NCBI RefSeq assembly: GCF_000150275.1
Contig: NW_002060943.1
Location: 6,812,299-6,876,298 of the forward strand
From: Trichoplax adhaerens
Lineage: Eukaryota > Placozoa > Uniplacotomia > Trichoplacea > Trichoplacidae
Direction: 5' to 3'
Length of the DNA: 64,000 nt
In this document: positions 27,083 to 41,800 of the stretch, piece after piece
How positions within the stretch are numbered: position 1 is the stretch's first letter
How the letters are laid out: the number at the start of each line of letters is the position of its first letter
Notes under the pieces: model-generated
What the model saw: only the letters and a program-made list of their open reading frames with translations
What the model was told of the DNA's origin: nothing
The model's database searches: none
Translations under genes and position numbers: made by a program

Positions 27083-30000
27083 TCCGGATTCTAATTGTCT
27101 ATTAACTCAAAACTGGACTATATTCCGTGGAATTTCCACGGGTTTAGCTAGTGTATATTAATAAGATACTAATTTGCATAGCAAGTTAGATATCTACAGA
27201 TAAAAAAAGAATTAAGTAGGAATCATAGTTTCATTATCAGATTTCTAAACTGATAAAATTTATTCCTGGATTCGTTAAACTATTTCTTAAGCTTTGCGCT
27301 AGATTTTCATTTACTGCCGCTAACATTAAAATGTGTTACACTGCTACACCTTAGATATTTCTTATTTGCCTTTACCTCGCAGTATGCATTATGTGAGATG
27401 CATACTGATGTTCGGCATCTTATTGAGCTCTTTCGTAATTAAATTTTGCAAATATTTTTACCTTCTGTACAGACATCCAAACTATACGTCCTGTTTCTTC
27501 AATTTAATACTTGCGGATATAATTTATTGCTTCCTACTATAGTGAAATAAGGTAATCAAAGGCTCTCATCTATGGGTACAATTGCCCTATTAAGTATAGT
27601 CTGTTTTTCTTATAAAGTTACGATGAGAAACTATCTCCTAAAATTCTACAATCATGGAGATTGTTATCTTCTACCATGATGTCTAGTATAAATTTGATTA
27701 TCTTAATATTTTAACTAATACCATTTTTAATAGGACCCGTTATCTTGGATGCGCCTAGGCACACAAGTCAACGCGTCATTGGGTGGCTTTTCCTTTATTT
27801 CCATCCGAACGACAATTATAAATAACAATCCTAACATCTTTCTTCCAATATTAGCTATAGAACATTTTTTCGTGTAATTTAATTAAGATATCCTGGAAAA
27901 CTTTAACTATTTCATTTTGAATTACATTCCCTACATAATAAGATATTTTTACGTGATTTAATGATACATTAGTAAACTTTAGGTCAATTTATTCTGAAGT
28001 GTACGCGTAGTCTCTATGCGATAACACTAAATAGGCTAATGATTTTAATTGTAATATTTATAAGTGTTTTTCAGTACCTCTGATCGATCCTGGACCAATA
28101 TTTCGTGTTATCGTAACTCTATTTATCAAATATCGTCAAAAAAGTAATTACGATGATTCTGGCGTGTATTTTTTACTGATCTACCGCAGTAAAACCTATA
28201 TGTATCACTATATCTTAATTCTTTGGATGATTTATTAGGCGTAACCTAGCATATAGGGTATAGCCAATACTGGCCTGTTAGTAAAAATTGCCATGGATAG
28301 TATTAAATTTATTAAATTGTAAAACTAGTTAAAGCATCATCTCAATTTAAAAACTGCATTAAGATTATATCATATGATACAGCCCTTTATAGGTGGAATG
28401 CTGCCGTGATTCTGTGCCAAGCAAATCATACGGTACCGTACTTAGCTGCTCTCCAGCATCCAAATACCTGTGTTCGATTTGCCTTTTCCCATCTACTGCT
28501 AACGATATTGTGCACTATACTGTAGCTACCATAATGTGCACGGTATATTATGTAGCAAACCGAAGTCTAAATAAGAATTCAATGCATTCGGCTTTTACTG
28601 TACGATTGATCAATAAAATATTTAAAGATATTGTTGTTTTTTCCCCACTTCAAATCAGTATACGAATTAATTCTATTCGAAAGATGCTTAATATCTCACA
28701 AAAGGAATCACTAGCCATCATTTTTGACTTTCGTAAAGTGTAAAATTGAAATATAAGTAGATAAACTAACGTGGAACATCACCTACCGAAAACTAATATT
28801 TTTAAGGCAAATAGAAGACTAATTGAGAATCCTGTTAATTAGACATTTGTTAAAGTACAGTACGTAAATACCGTTTGTACCTTAGGGCATTTGCAATCAT
28901 GGTGTCTTTACACTCAGTTTACAGTCTAAATTTTTAGCAGATTTAAAAATAGTAACCATTATTTGTATTTTTAGCTATGCAATTAGTCATATCACATGAA
29001 GAATTTGTCAACTATGCCATATGCCTAAGGGTAAGAAGAACTGTCAGTCCAAAATTCAATCATTTGACTCGTGTCATAATACCGTACGTAACTGAAATTG
29101 TTCTATTTTGCGTATTAAGATACATAGATCAAACTATAAATTATTTATTTGCAGTGTAGCGTATAGCAGCATGCGTACTAATATGTCTAAGCCCATTTTA
29201 GTGTAAGCATAGTAGACGCTATGTATATAGGAGGAAGCTACCAAAATAGCAATCCAGTCGACATACGCCATCTTCCTTGATTTTGAAACTATTTCACACA
29301 GCGATTGTTCGATATGCTGTCGCTTATTTAACGATTTAGAACATCATTTTTCATCGTCTAGTCATTAGTAATCATTTATTAAAAAAAAAACTGGTACAAA
29401 AATGACAACAATTTTGCCATAACTCAACTAATGCTGTAAAGCTGTAGAATGATGAAGAAAGAGATCATAAGGAGAAATTCTTTTGCGTTACGAGTATGCG
29501 ACATGCAGCGGACAAGATCGAGAATCAAATTTCCTTACGAAGGAAACCATGAGATGTGTATGGTGATAAAACTTCTAAATACTCAGTCTGAATACTAAAA
29601 TGATTCAATACTTTTAATTGACTTACAGTTCATCAATAAAGGTGAAATATTATTCTACACTTTACTAGATATTGCTATATAAATCCTTTTTCAATTATTT
29701 GTTACTATTAGTGAAGCAATACCAAAAGTGCAGTGCTATAAATTCTCATTAGCATGCTGCCTTTTAATACCAATATACGAGTGTAATAAATAAATCATAT
29801 CGTATTTATATAGGTATATACCCATAATTAAATTACATTAATTGAATTATCATAATGCTTAACCCCAATAACTAATCTTGTGTTGTAGGCATGGATGATG
29901 GGTAGATCCTGAAAATTCTTTCGCTAATAGGAATGAGCTAATTTCATTCATTGCTGTACGTCACGTAAATCACGAGATTTTTCTATTTATATATCTCTAG

Positions 30001-31787
30001 AAATAATGCAAAAGTGAACACGAATCATTCCTTCTATGTAAAATAATAGTATATCCAAAAAGGAATGGATGATAGGCAGCAAATTTTGATATAAATTGCA
30101 ATTTCTATCTAGTGCCTTTAGCAGCGCTCTTCCTTAATTTTATCGGAAAAACTTTAATGAAAATAGTAATTTCAGTCTATAGTATTTACTTGCTTTTGAA
30201 GTATAACTGTGGTATCCTATAATATAATCACTAGATGTAAAACGGGTTGTAATATTTTCTGATTTACTGTTTATCACAAGGTAAAATTCGCAGTAAATTG
30301 GACTTTGGCTCTATGACTGTTAATAAAATGTACGCACTGTACATTGCAAAGCAAATAATCTTCTGATAACGTTATTCATAACAAGGATACTCAGCTATTG
30401 TTTCCATCGATATTGTAACAAGAAAAGTATTCATTTCGTGGTATAAACAGAAATTGAATAGACGATTAATTCATTACTGTTACAGTATTATTTAGTTAAT
30501 CTAACAGGAATAAGAAAATCGTCTGTTATGAAGAAAGTTTTTAGAAATAAACGGGTGAACATTATTAAAGATATTGATTTAGAGCGCCTATCGTACTTGC
30601 CGATGATATTGACCAACCCTAAATTATTGCTGCTCTCTTCATTTAATCCTTAATCTCTCATTGCATGCGTTATAATAAAGCCTCTAGCATCTATTATTAG
30701 GTGTCAAAATACAAATTAATATATTTATTTCTTGGCTATACTCTTACTTAAGTATTTTTCTGACGTGTTTAAAAATGTTATAGATTTTAAGTAAAATCTA
30801 ATGGCAATAACACCGATTTATACAGTCTCGTTTCAAATGACGAAATCTTTAAATATGATTGCAATCGAGATCAAAATTATTATAAAGCCACCAAAGTGTT
30901 AGTGCAAAGCTGAGTAAGATGACAAATTTAAAAGAAAAAAGCAGTGAAAAACTTTTTCATTGTCGGTCGATCCTTTACATAGGATAAAGTCAACTTAACT
31001 AAGATTTGGTAAAATGTTATAGGTCATGATGACTTAGTGCAGAACGGTTTCTCAGATCAAATATACTTACTTTAGCTATACTCTATTTCAGTACGCTGTA
31101 GTATCATACCTAATGCCCAAAGAGAATGGCTAAAACATCTGCTAGGGTTGATCATTTGGAGTAATGTCATCATTTTCAAGGGCAATTAATATTTGAGCCA
31201 ATGAAAATTTGGTGTTGAAGGATCAACAACTCACGTCATCAACTTACGCACGGCCAACATATTGTCGCTAATTTTAAAACTTGATATTTTCTATTCAGTT
31301 TAACTTAAAATTATCGCTCAACGTACCATACAGAGGCTTATTTTAATTAAATATGTACTATAAAAAGCTACCCTGCTGGATTACACTATAACTAAATGTT
31401 TAATAGAAACATATTTGATATGAATTCTCTTCTTAGAAACTATAGATTGATCAAGCTGTTTCTACTTGGCTCTGTTTATCATTAGTCTTGTCATTCAATG
31501 GCTATTTTCCTTATGTTTAAGCATTAGCAGTTTAGTATAACCAAAATTAGTATAGCAAAATAAGGTTTTAGCACTTTAAAATTATTCAATAAATGCGTAT
31601 ACTACTCGATTATTGAAGAAAAAGAAGAGCAGTGATTAAAGACAATCTATTTCTTCTGTGATACTTGATAGTATCATCAAGTCTATCAGCTTTCTGAACA
31701 GAAAGAACTACCGCAGTATTAATCAGTTTTCACTTTTCAGCCGGAACTACTATCCTTTATGCTAGCATTTTAAAAATATTCATATCA
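27083..31787. other. Intergenic between SLCO genes 2 and 3
   Basis: 4.7 kb of AT-rich DNA without a supported gene. An open frame of 116 codons (28393-28743) has no motif or splice context. GTTTTCACTTTTCAG ending at 31740 is a strong acceptor candidate 47 bases before the start codon of gene 3. Confidence 0.5.
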
Positions 31788-34700
31788 ATGGATTCTAACG
31801 GACAAGTACATTCTGGAGATGATACTATAAACTCCAATCAACTACCGCCATCGTCAATTTTATCGACTAAATGGAATGATCAAGATGTAATGTATCCAAA
31901 GGAAAATAAAATCAATCGATTTGGCTATGGTAGATTTACACCAAGTTGGCTACAATTTTTCAACCACCAACACTGGTTGTTGTTTTTCATTTGTAGTTTT
32001 ATCGTTATTGCCGGTATGCAAGCGACGGGATTCACTGGTGTCATTATTACATCGTTAGAGAAACGCTACGAATTAAGAAGCACTGAAACAGCGTTTATAG
32101 CGAGTGTTTATGAGATATCAGCAGCTATTGTTGGTACTATCGTTAGCTTTTATGCTTGTCAAGGCCATAAGCCCAAAGTTTTAGCTTATGGTGCTATTAC
32201 AATGTCACTCGGAGCATTTATATTTGCCTTGCCGCATTTTATTTCAGGCGAATATTATTCCAAAGCTTCCAATCAAAATTCTGGATTGTGTTACCGGCCT
32301 GAATTGACTAATATGACAACTTCTCCTTCAGTTACTACCGATATCACCACTACTGACTTGTTGTGCAGCGCTAGTAGTGCTTTACGTAATTTCATTTATA
32401 TTATCTTGATTGGACAAGTGTTAGTTGGGGCTGGTAATAATCTGCTATGGAATGTTGGCATGGCTTGTATGGATGAAAATGTTAGTCCTAATGTCTCATC
32501 TATTTATATCGCCATTATGATGGCTCTTTCAGCTCTTGGACCTGCAATTGGTTATCTTCTTGGTGGTGCTTTTATGAGAATTTATGTCGACTGGCCTGTT
32601 CGATCTCCAGGTATCTATCATATCGTTAAAACTAATTACAATGATATGCCAATTGAAATATAGCCATAACGAAAATTCTGCAACATTTGAAGTTCTAGAT
32701 TAAATGATATCAAATATTATTTAAATTAGACTACGAGTAAATTCTAATTTCATAGTTAGTTAATGATATATTTGTAGCTTTAAGTCTATCGAGTTTAGAA
32801 GTTTACGAAAATTCTACTTCCCTCTATTAAATTATGCGCACAAAGATGTTGATAGATATTTTATGCACTGAAATTTTTTAAAGCCCAAAATTAATAACTA
32901 GTTTATTTCTTATTGTTTAATCGTGAATTTTTAAACATAGCAGCCAGCCTAAAAATTCTCATTTAATTTATCTAATCGATACGGTGATCTTTCAGTATAT
33001 AATTTTGTTGCGCCAGTATGATTCCAAAATGATATAAACTAGATATTAACACCTTAATTGAACCACTTAAGTATGATAATACCGTAATCTTTTTCGACTA
33101 GTCTACAACATGTTGCTAATTGTACTTTATAGTAAGTCTCGTGAAATTTTTTTGTTAAAATATCGTTAACTTTGAAGATCATATTGATCCTACTTATATA
33201 GGACAACTAGTGTATGTGTTTTAGCTTTGAATTAACCTATTATTACTACTATTACAAGACATTGTATTAAGTACAGTATTTGAAACGCGTTTACATTCTC
33301 ATTATTACTGCTTATTAAAATAGGTCTAATTCCTGAAGATGCTAGATGGGTTGGAGCATGGTGGCTAGGATTTATCATCACAGGCTTTTTACTACTTTTA
33401 ATTGCATTACCTTTATTAGCATATCCTCCTCATTTATCAGGCTATGAAAAATATAAAGCTATGCGCTTAGCGCGAGTTGATGTTAAACCTACTGCTGACC
33501 ACAATTACGGCAATAAATTGAAGGATTTACCTCAAGCTACCAGAGATTTAATAACAAATAAGCCCTTCATTTGGTCCGTTATAGCTGCAACTTTAGAAAG
33601 CATTGCTGCTAATGGATTTGCTACTTTCTTACCCAAATTTATTGAATATCAATTTGCTTTAACATCATCTGTATCAAGTATAATTACTGGCTTAATTGTA
33701 GTGCCTGGTGCAGGTGGCGGTATGATATTGGTGAGTTTTTATAGAGCAAATAGTTTATCAAAGTATGAATACTTACTAGTTCTAAATTTTGAACATTGCA
33801 ACGATAATGATAATTGCAATTTATTGCTATCATGAAACAGTCATGTTAAGGTTATACTCAGCTTGTACTTATACATCTAATTGATGATTTCTTATAGGGT
33901 GGATATATTGTCAAACGTTTTGGCTTTAATGGGGCTACTAGTGCTAAATTTAACACCGTTTTAAGTGTAGTAGGCACAATAGCCTGCACTTTATTTGCTC
34001 TCAGTTGTCCAACAGCTAAATTCGCTGGTGTTAACATAGCCTACCCACAATTGAATGTTAATAACGGGTATGAATATATGTAATAAACTCGTTGCAAAAT
34101 CGATTCCCTTGGAAATGAAATTACATTCTTAGTAATAATAGTGTTGTCAATCTTTTAATCAATACCATACAGTAGATAGTATGTGAATTATTTCAGTAAA
34201 ATATTGACGATAAATATGGAGAAAATAGCTTAATATTTTTTATGGTACGCTACCGAATTTAGACGATAACTATGGTAACTCTTACTTATTAATATTTTTC
34301 CAAACAGGCTTACCCAAGGTAGCGACATTCGCTCAGTTAACGAAACATATTTAACATCATCCTGTAATAATCAATGCCATTGCGAAAAGCAAAAATATCA
34401 ACCCGTTTGTGGTGTTAACGGTATAACATATTTTTCTCCATGTCATGCTGGCTGTGTAGTAGTAAATATGTCATTGCCAATATCGAACAGAGTAAGTGTA
34501 GAAAATTGGCTGTTGGTTAATTAGATCCTATATTTTATAATAGGCTTATGGTATAATTAACTTATCTTTCATCTATCTTTGCGTAATCAATTTTATTAGT
34601 TACTTATATGATGTAATCTATCTCATGTTGCTTGTAGAAATATTACAATTGCAGTTGTATTATGACACCGAGCAATTATGGAAATAGTACACTACCATCT

Positions 34701-35472
34701 GCGATGAAAAATACCGCAATAGAAGGCATATGCGATCAGGAATGTTCAAATTTAGCGCCCTTCTTAATTTTACTCTTTGCAATGATGGTACTAACCTATA
34801 TCAAAGCGGTACCGGCAACCGAAGTTATTTTCAGGTGAAGATTAAAAACGAAATATGCCTATTGATGGTCATTGATATTAATGAATAGTATATGATATGC
34901 TATTGCATAAATTGTTAATTTATTGTTAAGAATAATAATGCTAGATCAGTAAAATTGTACCTAAACTAAAATAAAATTTAATCTGGATCTAGGCCATAAA
35001 CTGACTCTTGTTATTATCGATATAATTATTTTGTAGATGTGTGCCAGATAGTCAAAGATCTTTTGCACTTGGCATTGAATGGCTTTTCTTGCGCTTACTT
35101 GGCAGTGTTCCTGGGCCAATCATCATGGGTTGGATAATTGATAATTCGTGCCACGTATGGAAAATCGAATGTGGTCAAAAAAGTTCCTGTTGGTTCTACG
35201 ATAACAATTTAATGAGATTTTTAATTTTAGGCGCTGGTGTTTTCTTCAAAGGGATTGCTAGTATAGGCTATTTTATGGCTTGGTACACCTATAGCAGTAA
35301 CCAAGATAATGTTAGTGATGAAGAGAATGCTATGGGACAAGATAAAAACTTAAGTATCGCTACTAACGTAACTTTAAGTACAACAGCTAGCGACAACATC
35401 TTCTCTAGTGCAGCATCAGCAGAATTCCGCCTAAATTATGGATCACAAAAGTCTCGAGAAACAATAATCTAA
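31788..35472 (+). CDS. SLCO: SLCO/OATP transporter, array gene 3 (intermediate type)
   Basis: Exons 31788-32610, 33324-33730, 33898-34067, 34308-34491, 34638-34834 and 35037-35472 give 738 aa with the shared phases 1,0,2,0,2. The N-terminal tail is longer than in genes 1-2, with TM1 at about residue 64. Landmarks: GYGRFTPSWLQFF, TSLEKRYELRSTE, GHKPKVLAYG, FALPHF, CMDENVSP, signature DARWVGAWWLGF at D280 (Ala replaces the usual Pro), PGAGGGMIL, GGYIVKRFG, and a Kazal-like loop (about 484-545) with CHC, QPVCGVNGITYFSPCHAGC and NCSC. The extracellular loop after FALPHF is enriched in Thr/Ser and has NMT-type glycosylation sequons. It shares the exon 2 length and PGAGGG motif with genes 1-2 but its TM1 flank is closer to vertebrate OATP4-type order. 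An acceptor at 31739-31740 suggests a non-coding first exon. Substrate unknown. Confidence 0.94.
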
Positions 35473-37463
35473 GGAAAGATAGAATTGCTTTGCTTTCTCT
35501 TACATCGCTCAATATTTAATTACTACCGTAGTAGTTCCTATTAAGGCGTGTTGAGGACATACGATACTGTATTATTTACAATTCTAATTTTTAATATCAT
35601 GCTCATTGCGTACAGTACTTTGATTAGTTCATAAAGTTTAATAATATAAAGATGCAACTTTAATTATAGATTACTTTTTCGAAACTCTGTCTGAAATGGT
35701 AAATTTTATATTGTCCTTTGTACATAGAATAGAAATTTTATTTCGAATTTGTAGGGATAATTACAACTTGATTATAAATTCGATATGAGTAGCCAGTTAT
35801 AACACTTTCTTTTGAAATTGTTGTTGATAAATATCTGTTAGCATTTGTATTGTATTATTGACGGTATACGCCTTGATAGCAATCTACGGTAGGCAACTAG
35901 TAACAGTTAGAAAATGATATAAACCCAAATATGAACTTTTAATTTATTCAAGGCTGTGCCTTGAATTTGAACTATGATTAGGTTAAATTGTCCAATTAAA
36001 AATTCTACTTCAGTAGATGCTTGTATCTGACTCTATGTATCATACTTCGATAGATGATGTTATTCTTTACCAATCAAGGGTCATTTTTTGCAATAATATC
36101 AAGAATACATATCAGTTATCAGGCTATAATTATAGGAATGAGTTGCAGTGATTATTTTCATCGTTGGAGAAAAGTAAAAAATAGTTTAGGTTACAATTCA
36201 ATAATGCAAAGTTAGTAATCTGGATTCCTATACTAAATATATAGAACTTGATCAGAGTATGTCATAATTAAGTGGTTATCCAGCCTTTTAGATTATGTAA
36301 GACTGTATATTTCCGAATTTAATTAAAGATTGCTTTTTAGGGTTGAATTTTAGATGGCAACTAATTGCAATGACAACTTTTAACAAGTTATAAGCTTTAT
36401 TAGCTATATTTATTCAATATCTGTAAATTTCAACTTGGTTAATGTGAGTTAGTGAATTTATTTTCGTTCACATTCAGCAATATCGATGCATATGCAATTA
36501 AATTCGATAAGATGAATCTAATGGTGTATGCGAACATGCATAAAAATATGAAGCATTATTCATAGGTTGTAACATGGAAAATTTGGATATGGTCAAAAGA
36601 ATAGAATTCAAATACGAGTAATGATATTTGAAATAAAATGAATTATTCCAAAAAGAGAAATAGAAGTCGCTTATTTTATTAACTATCCCTGTAGGTATTA
36701 GTCTGTCTATACTGTACAAACTTTGTTTGCAACGTGCCTTTTAAAAATTAAAAATTTCATTTTCTTGTAAAGATAATAATAGGTAGTATTCTACCTATTT
36801 TAGTAACAATCTTAATGCAAGTTTATGGATGCTTGATTGTGCATCTACTCTAATAGACAATCAAATTGATTGGATTCGATGGATTCGGTCAATTAAATTG
36901 ATTCTCATTTACAGATTTTTATCACTTTATCTTTGGATTCTGGTATTGTATAGCGTTCTACGTACTGCATATCTTATACAGTTGATTTACTCAGTTATCC
37001 ACCTTGACAATACAGGTATTTCTAGTAGACGTTGATATTGCACTAGTAAAATTGTTTCTTTCCATGCATGTCGTAAAAATGGCCACTGTTGTACGAGTAT
37101 GGTATGCCGTGGTACGTTGATCACCTTCAAAATAAGAATATACAGTAATTGATCTGTTATGCAGCACGTAGCAGTGTACTGCACGAATGCGTTTTGAAAA
37201 GCTAGTAGCTTTTGCTGGTGTAGCGCAGAGATCTTCATTTACTATTTTCATATCCCAACTCCGGAGAAATTTCAAACTGATGGTGAAAAAATTTGTTAAT
37301 CAATTTTTCATGTTTCTGAATCTCCCTCCACATGCTGTACTGCCTGTCGTGGTCAGGTCTAGTCGTGGAGTATCGTACTGTAATAACAGTAGCGAATTGT
37401 GGTTTTGTTACAGTACTGTACAAGTGTACATGCAGTGTCCATCCGGGCTCACGCTCTGCGATA

Positions 37464-37471
37464 TGACGTCA
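37464..37471. promoter_or_regulatory. CRE-type palindrome TGACGTCA
   Basis: A perfect 8-bp ATF/CREB consensus site (TGACGTCA) in the less AT-rich block 1.4 kb upstream of the gene 4 start codon. One exact 8-mer can occur by chance, so function is only possible. Confidence 0.35.
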
Positions 37472-37495
37472 TCTGCTACATTCGATACAACAATT

Positions 37496-37526
37496 TTGCG
37501 ATCAATTTGTAGCAAATTGATCGCAA
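37496..37526. repeat. Perfect inverted repeat, 14-bp arms
   Basis: TTGCGATCAATTTG (37496-37509), a TAG loop, and its exact reverse complement (37513-37526). It lies 25 bases after the CRE-type site. Confidence 0.92.
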
Positions 37527-37729
37527 TTTATTTGTGCTGCGCTGTACCATAAAGTCTGCTGTTGAGCGGGTTGGAACCTTTAGTCCTGCCAACGCTAATT
37601 GAGTTTATTTAACAAGTCGATACCGCCATTGATTTACAACGACCGCAAGGCTTAGTTGTGGGACTTTTAACCCTGATAATATCCACCGTATTGAAGGGTT
37701 TGTTGACTCAACCCGCCCAACCATGGTCT

Positions 37730-37756
37730 GACTGTACTGTACACAACAGTACAGTC
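37730..37756. repeat. Perfect inverted repeat, 11-bp arms, GTAC-type
   Basis: GACTGTACTGT (37730-37740), a 5-nt loop, and ACAGTACAGTC (37746-37756) are exact reverse complements. The arm sequence is the CTGTACTGT motif seen in the repeats near 4.5-5.3 kb. Confidence 0.92.
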
Positions 37757-38855
37757 GAAGTAGTCTATGACAGTACCGGGGACTTGTAATAAGACGACAG
37801 TAATGTATAGTGTCCAGTAGTACATTTGCAAAACTTTTTGCACATCGCAATGACCTTTTAGTGACAGCGAATGAGAGGTCATTCTACTAAGATGCAGCTG
37901 CAAAAATCCGGTTGAGATCAATTTCCATTGGGTCCTAACGATAGAATCAGACCTACCCTTTCTTCCGTAGTTTGAACCATCCTGAATACTTGATGGCCTA
38001 ATGACTGTATTGGTAGAGAGCTTTAAATGTGATATCTCCTACCAACGTCAAACGAGCCCGTAACTTCTCTATCTTGGATTCCTCCAGCACTCCCTGCTCC
38101 ATTCTAGGACTACTGTAACAGTCAGCAATGCTAACCTACTATAGCTACCACAGAAACTAGAATAAAACAATCAACAACACTTCTAGACTACTGTATATAT
38201 AGTAAATTCGGAATAATTATACAGTAATTATGCTAGAAGTTCATGGCCAGAAAACCACTGGGAAAATTGACATGCAGTCAAAGCATCGAGCATGCGTACT
38301 CTCTATCATTCATCGACCGGATTCAGGTATACGGAAAGGACATTCCGACCACCTCAACTCTTGAAACGCACTCCCATGCTAAGGCATACTGTACAAAAGG
38401 GGATAGTACGCAGGCCTAGTACCGTTTCCCCCCCTTCAAAAAAAAAAAAATTAATTCATCGCAGAGATCTTGCAGGAAGATTTGAATTCGCATCGATCAC
38501 GCCGTCATCAAGGACTGAAAGGGAAACGTGAACGCGATCTTAGACTATATTTTCAGTGAGAAGCTTTACGTTACAGGTGGCAAGGGATTATAGGTAGGAG
38601 CAAGAAATTTAATTTAGTCTGCTAGAGTAAAGAAGACACCGACAAAGTAAACAACTCGTTAAAGAACCCTTAATCATTAGAATAATTATCCACCTACTTA
38701 GCCTAGTGGGTAAGACTGTACGTATTTTTAGGTCCTTTCATATATTTGAATATGATTGAAAATAGGTAATGATATGTTTTAAAAGTAACATACGTACTAT
38801 TTCTCTTATTTATCTTGCAGTTTTTGTGCTGATTGATGATCTAAAGTGATCCATC

Positions 38856-41800
38856 ATGTCGGAAAGAAATACAACCTCCAACGGCATCGCTAGCCACGAT
38901 AAAATATCGACTAACGGTCATAACGATGATATCGTGTCCACCAATTCAGATAATCCTCCAATCCAGGCGTTACATAAGGATAGCATCTCTGATCAAGCCG
39001 ATGAAAACTCTGACATCATAGATAGTACAAAATCACTGAGATGCGGATATTTACAATTTAGACCGGATTTTCTACAAACCTTCAATACATCAAAATGGCT
39101 GCTACTGATTTTATGTTTCTACAGTGTAACTATGAGTATGCAAATCATTGGTTTTCGTGGTGTCGTCATTCCACAGGTAGAGAAGAGATTTAATATGACA
39201 TCTGCTTATATAGGCTCTATTATGAGTACTGTTGATATTTCTGGAGGTATATGCGGTGTTTGGTTAGCGTACTGTGTTGGCCAACAAAATAAGGGAAAAT
39301 GGGTTGGCTATGGTGTCGTCATCACTGCCTTAGGCTCCCTTATTTTTATTATACCTCACTTCGTGGCTGGACCTTACTATTATGGTTATAATGCTATTAC
39401 ACAAAACAGTACTGCTGCCGATTTATGCTCTTTTAACTCATCAGGTTATAACACTTCAGCAGCTGATTGTACAAGCTTGAGTGACAGTGGCAACTCTTGG
39501 ATTTATCCGACGTTATTTGTAGTTGGACTGATATTCACTGGTGTAGGTGCAAGCATTCAATATAACGCTGGTATTTCCTACTTGGATGAAAACGTTAGTC
39601 CACGAGCTTCTCCCCTCTACATTGGTATCTACCACACAATGGGAATAGTTGGGCCATCACTAGGATATGTATTTGGAGGTGTATTCAGCAATGTTTTCAT
39701 CGATTGGCCTGCATCTCCAAAAGGTGTCATGAACGTGAAATAGAGTTATAGTCCGAGTTAATTTCTTCCACGCATACTTACAATAATACATGTAAAATAA
39801 ACTGACTGATAATGCAACCATCATCAGTGATACAAAATTTAAATTCAAATGAATTCAAGGTGTAAAGTTATACTATTCCAATTATGGAAGCCATTTGCTA
39901 ATTTGATTTTCCATCTTCTAGATTTAACTCCAGATGATCCGAGATGGATCGGTGCCTGGTGGCTGGGCTACCTTATATGTGGATTATTTTCATTGGTTTC
40001 TGCCATATTTATCATTGGATTTCCATATCGTCTACCAAGTTATGAAAAGAGCAAGCAGAAACGTCAAGCGTTGGCTACTAAAACTAGCAAGGCTCCTACC
40101 GTTAAAGATGATAGCTCACAATTAACTGCTTTTCTGAAATCTTTCTACTGCATTATAAGTAATCGGATATTTTTGCTAGCCGCCGTTGGTTTGACAATTG
40201 ACCAAATTCCAGTAATAGGATTGGCCACATTCTTACCAAAATTTATTCAGTCACAAAGTGGTTTTTCGTTACTAGTCTCTACAACCATTGGAGGAGCCGG
40301 TGTCGTTATCAGTGCTGCCATTGGCCAAATCCTGGTAGGAAAGAAATAATGCTTATATTACTATACGCGTAGACCATTTCGCCAATTCAATTTCTACCCT
40401 AGTGTGCACCCTTTACAAAGCCAATTGTCACCCCCTGAGTACAGTACAGTATGACTTCGTTAGCATAAAACATTGTCTACAACCATATTAAGATTAATTA
40501 ATAATCAAACTTTGAAACTAAATGTTATTAATCTTACAATGATCTGCAGTAATTATAGGCCTTGTAACAAAATACATTTTCAATGATGTACGCTGTTCAT
40601 AATATCTATCTAAACAAATGTATTATTTTTTGTATTAACATTGGTAAAATTTGTAGGGTGGTTATATGATGAAGCGATGGAATCTTATTGGATCACAAAT
40701 ATCTCGATATTGCTTTTACGTTTGCATCGTAAATGTCTTATTTTCGTTTGTGCTTCTCATACATTGCAACAGTCCAGTTATTGCTGGTATTAATGCAAAA
40801 TATCCCTCGTATCACCTAGCTACGAAACAGATCGTTGCCCAACGTAATAGGTAAAAGCCTCAATTAATCAATTGCAGTAACGGATATTATGTGTGCCGAT
40901 GCAATCGCTATTTGTAAGCCAATATTTTTGTACCTAACACTTAAATCACATGCTTTTACAACAAATTATAGCCCTCTGGCGAACGTAACTATGCTAGCAA
41001 TTTGCCACCAAAATTGTGCTTGCAATGCTAATGTCTTTAAACCAGTATGTGGTGCCGACAAGTTGTCTTATATATCACCCTGCCTGGCTGGTTGTCGTGG
41101 GTCTTCTGAGCTTCATCTGGTCAACAAGATTGGCAACTATGTAATAGTGATACTCTTGATAAAGCCTGCAGTTAACTCTACGATTATGTCATCTTATGCA
41201 TACTGTTATCTGATATCAAAGATTTTTTAAACCATTGTAATTAAAGAATCACTCTCACCAATTTTGAATTGAAATCTAAGCTATTTTAATATGATATTTT
41301 TGTAGGCGTATTCAAACTGTAGTTGCGTTAACGCATTTGTTGAACAAACAGCCAAAGCTGGATTGTGTCCAATGGATGCTTGCCCTGCCCTGTATCTACT
41401 GCTGGCTGGGATAATCCTTTTAGTAATAATTACTTTCTTATCATTTTCTCCAACTATTTCGATAATCCTGAGGTAAATTATATATCGCGGCATTCATTTA
41501 CCATAAATCTACGAATACTTTATGCGATGTATGATAAAGATATAAGATATCTAGCATCGTCATAGTTGTAGTCTTTAGGTACTTCATTGCGTTTAACGTA
41601 TTGTCTGGATATCCAATTCCCTTTACAGTATACTATCTATTCGTAGCTACTTTGTATCGCCCATTTAGTGATGAACAAAAAATTTAATGTGTTCTGTCAT
41701 TTAGGAGTCTACCAGACAATCAAACTGCATTTGGAATGGGAATCGAAGGACTAATTTTTAGAATTGGTGGAGGACTCCTTGGTCCATTAATTTTTGGTTT

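Larger units (their letters stand above)
35473..38855. other. Intergenic between SLCO genes 3 and 4
   Basis: The first 1.3 kb is plain AT-rich DNA. From about 36.8 to 38.6 kb the sequence is less AT-rich, has several short open frames on both strands, and contains a CRE-type palindrome, two perfect hairpins and a poly-A run at 38437-38449. I see no coding exon with family features. TTATCTTGCAG ending at 38820 is a likely 5' UTR acceptor for gene 4. The less AT-rich block may be a promoter region or an old insertion. Confidence 0.45.

Noticed and set aside
28393-28743. 116-codon open frame between SLCO genes 2 and 3
   Set aside because: No family features and no splice partners; likely chance.
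36987-37921. Cluster of short open frames on both strands upstream of SLCO gene 4
   Set aside because: They overlap one another on opposite strands and follow from the lower AT content there; no motif supports translation.
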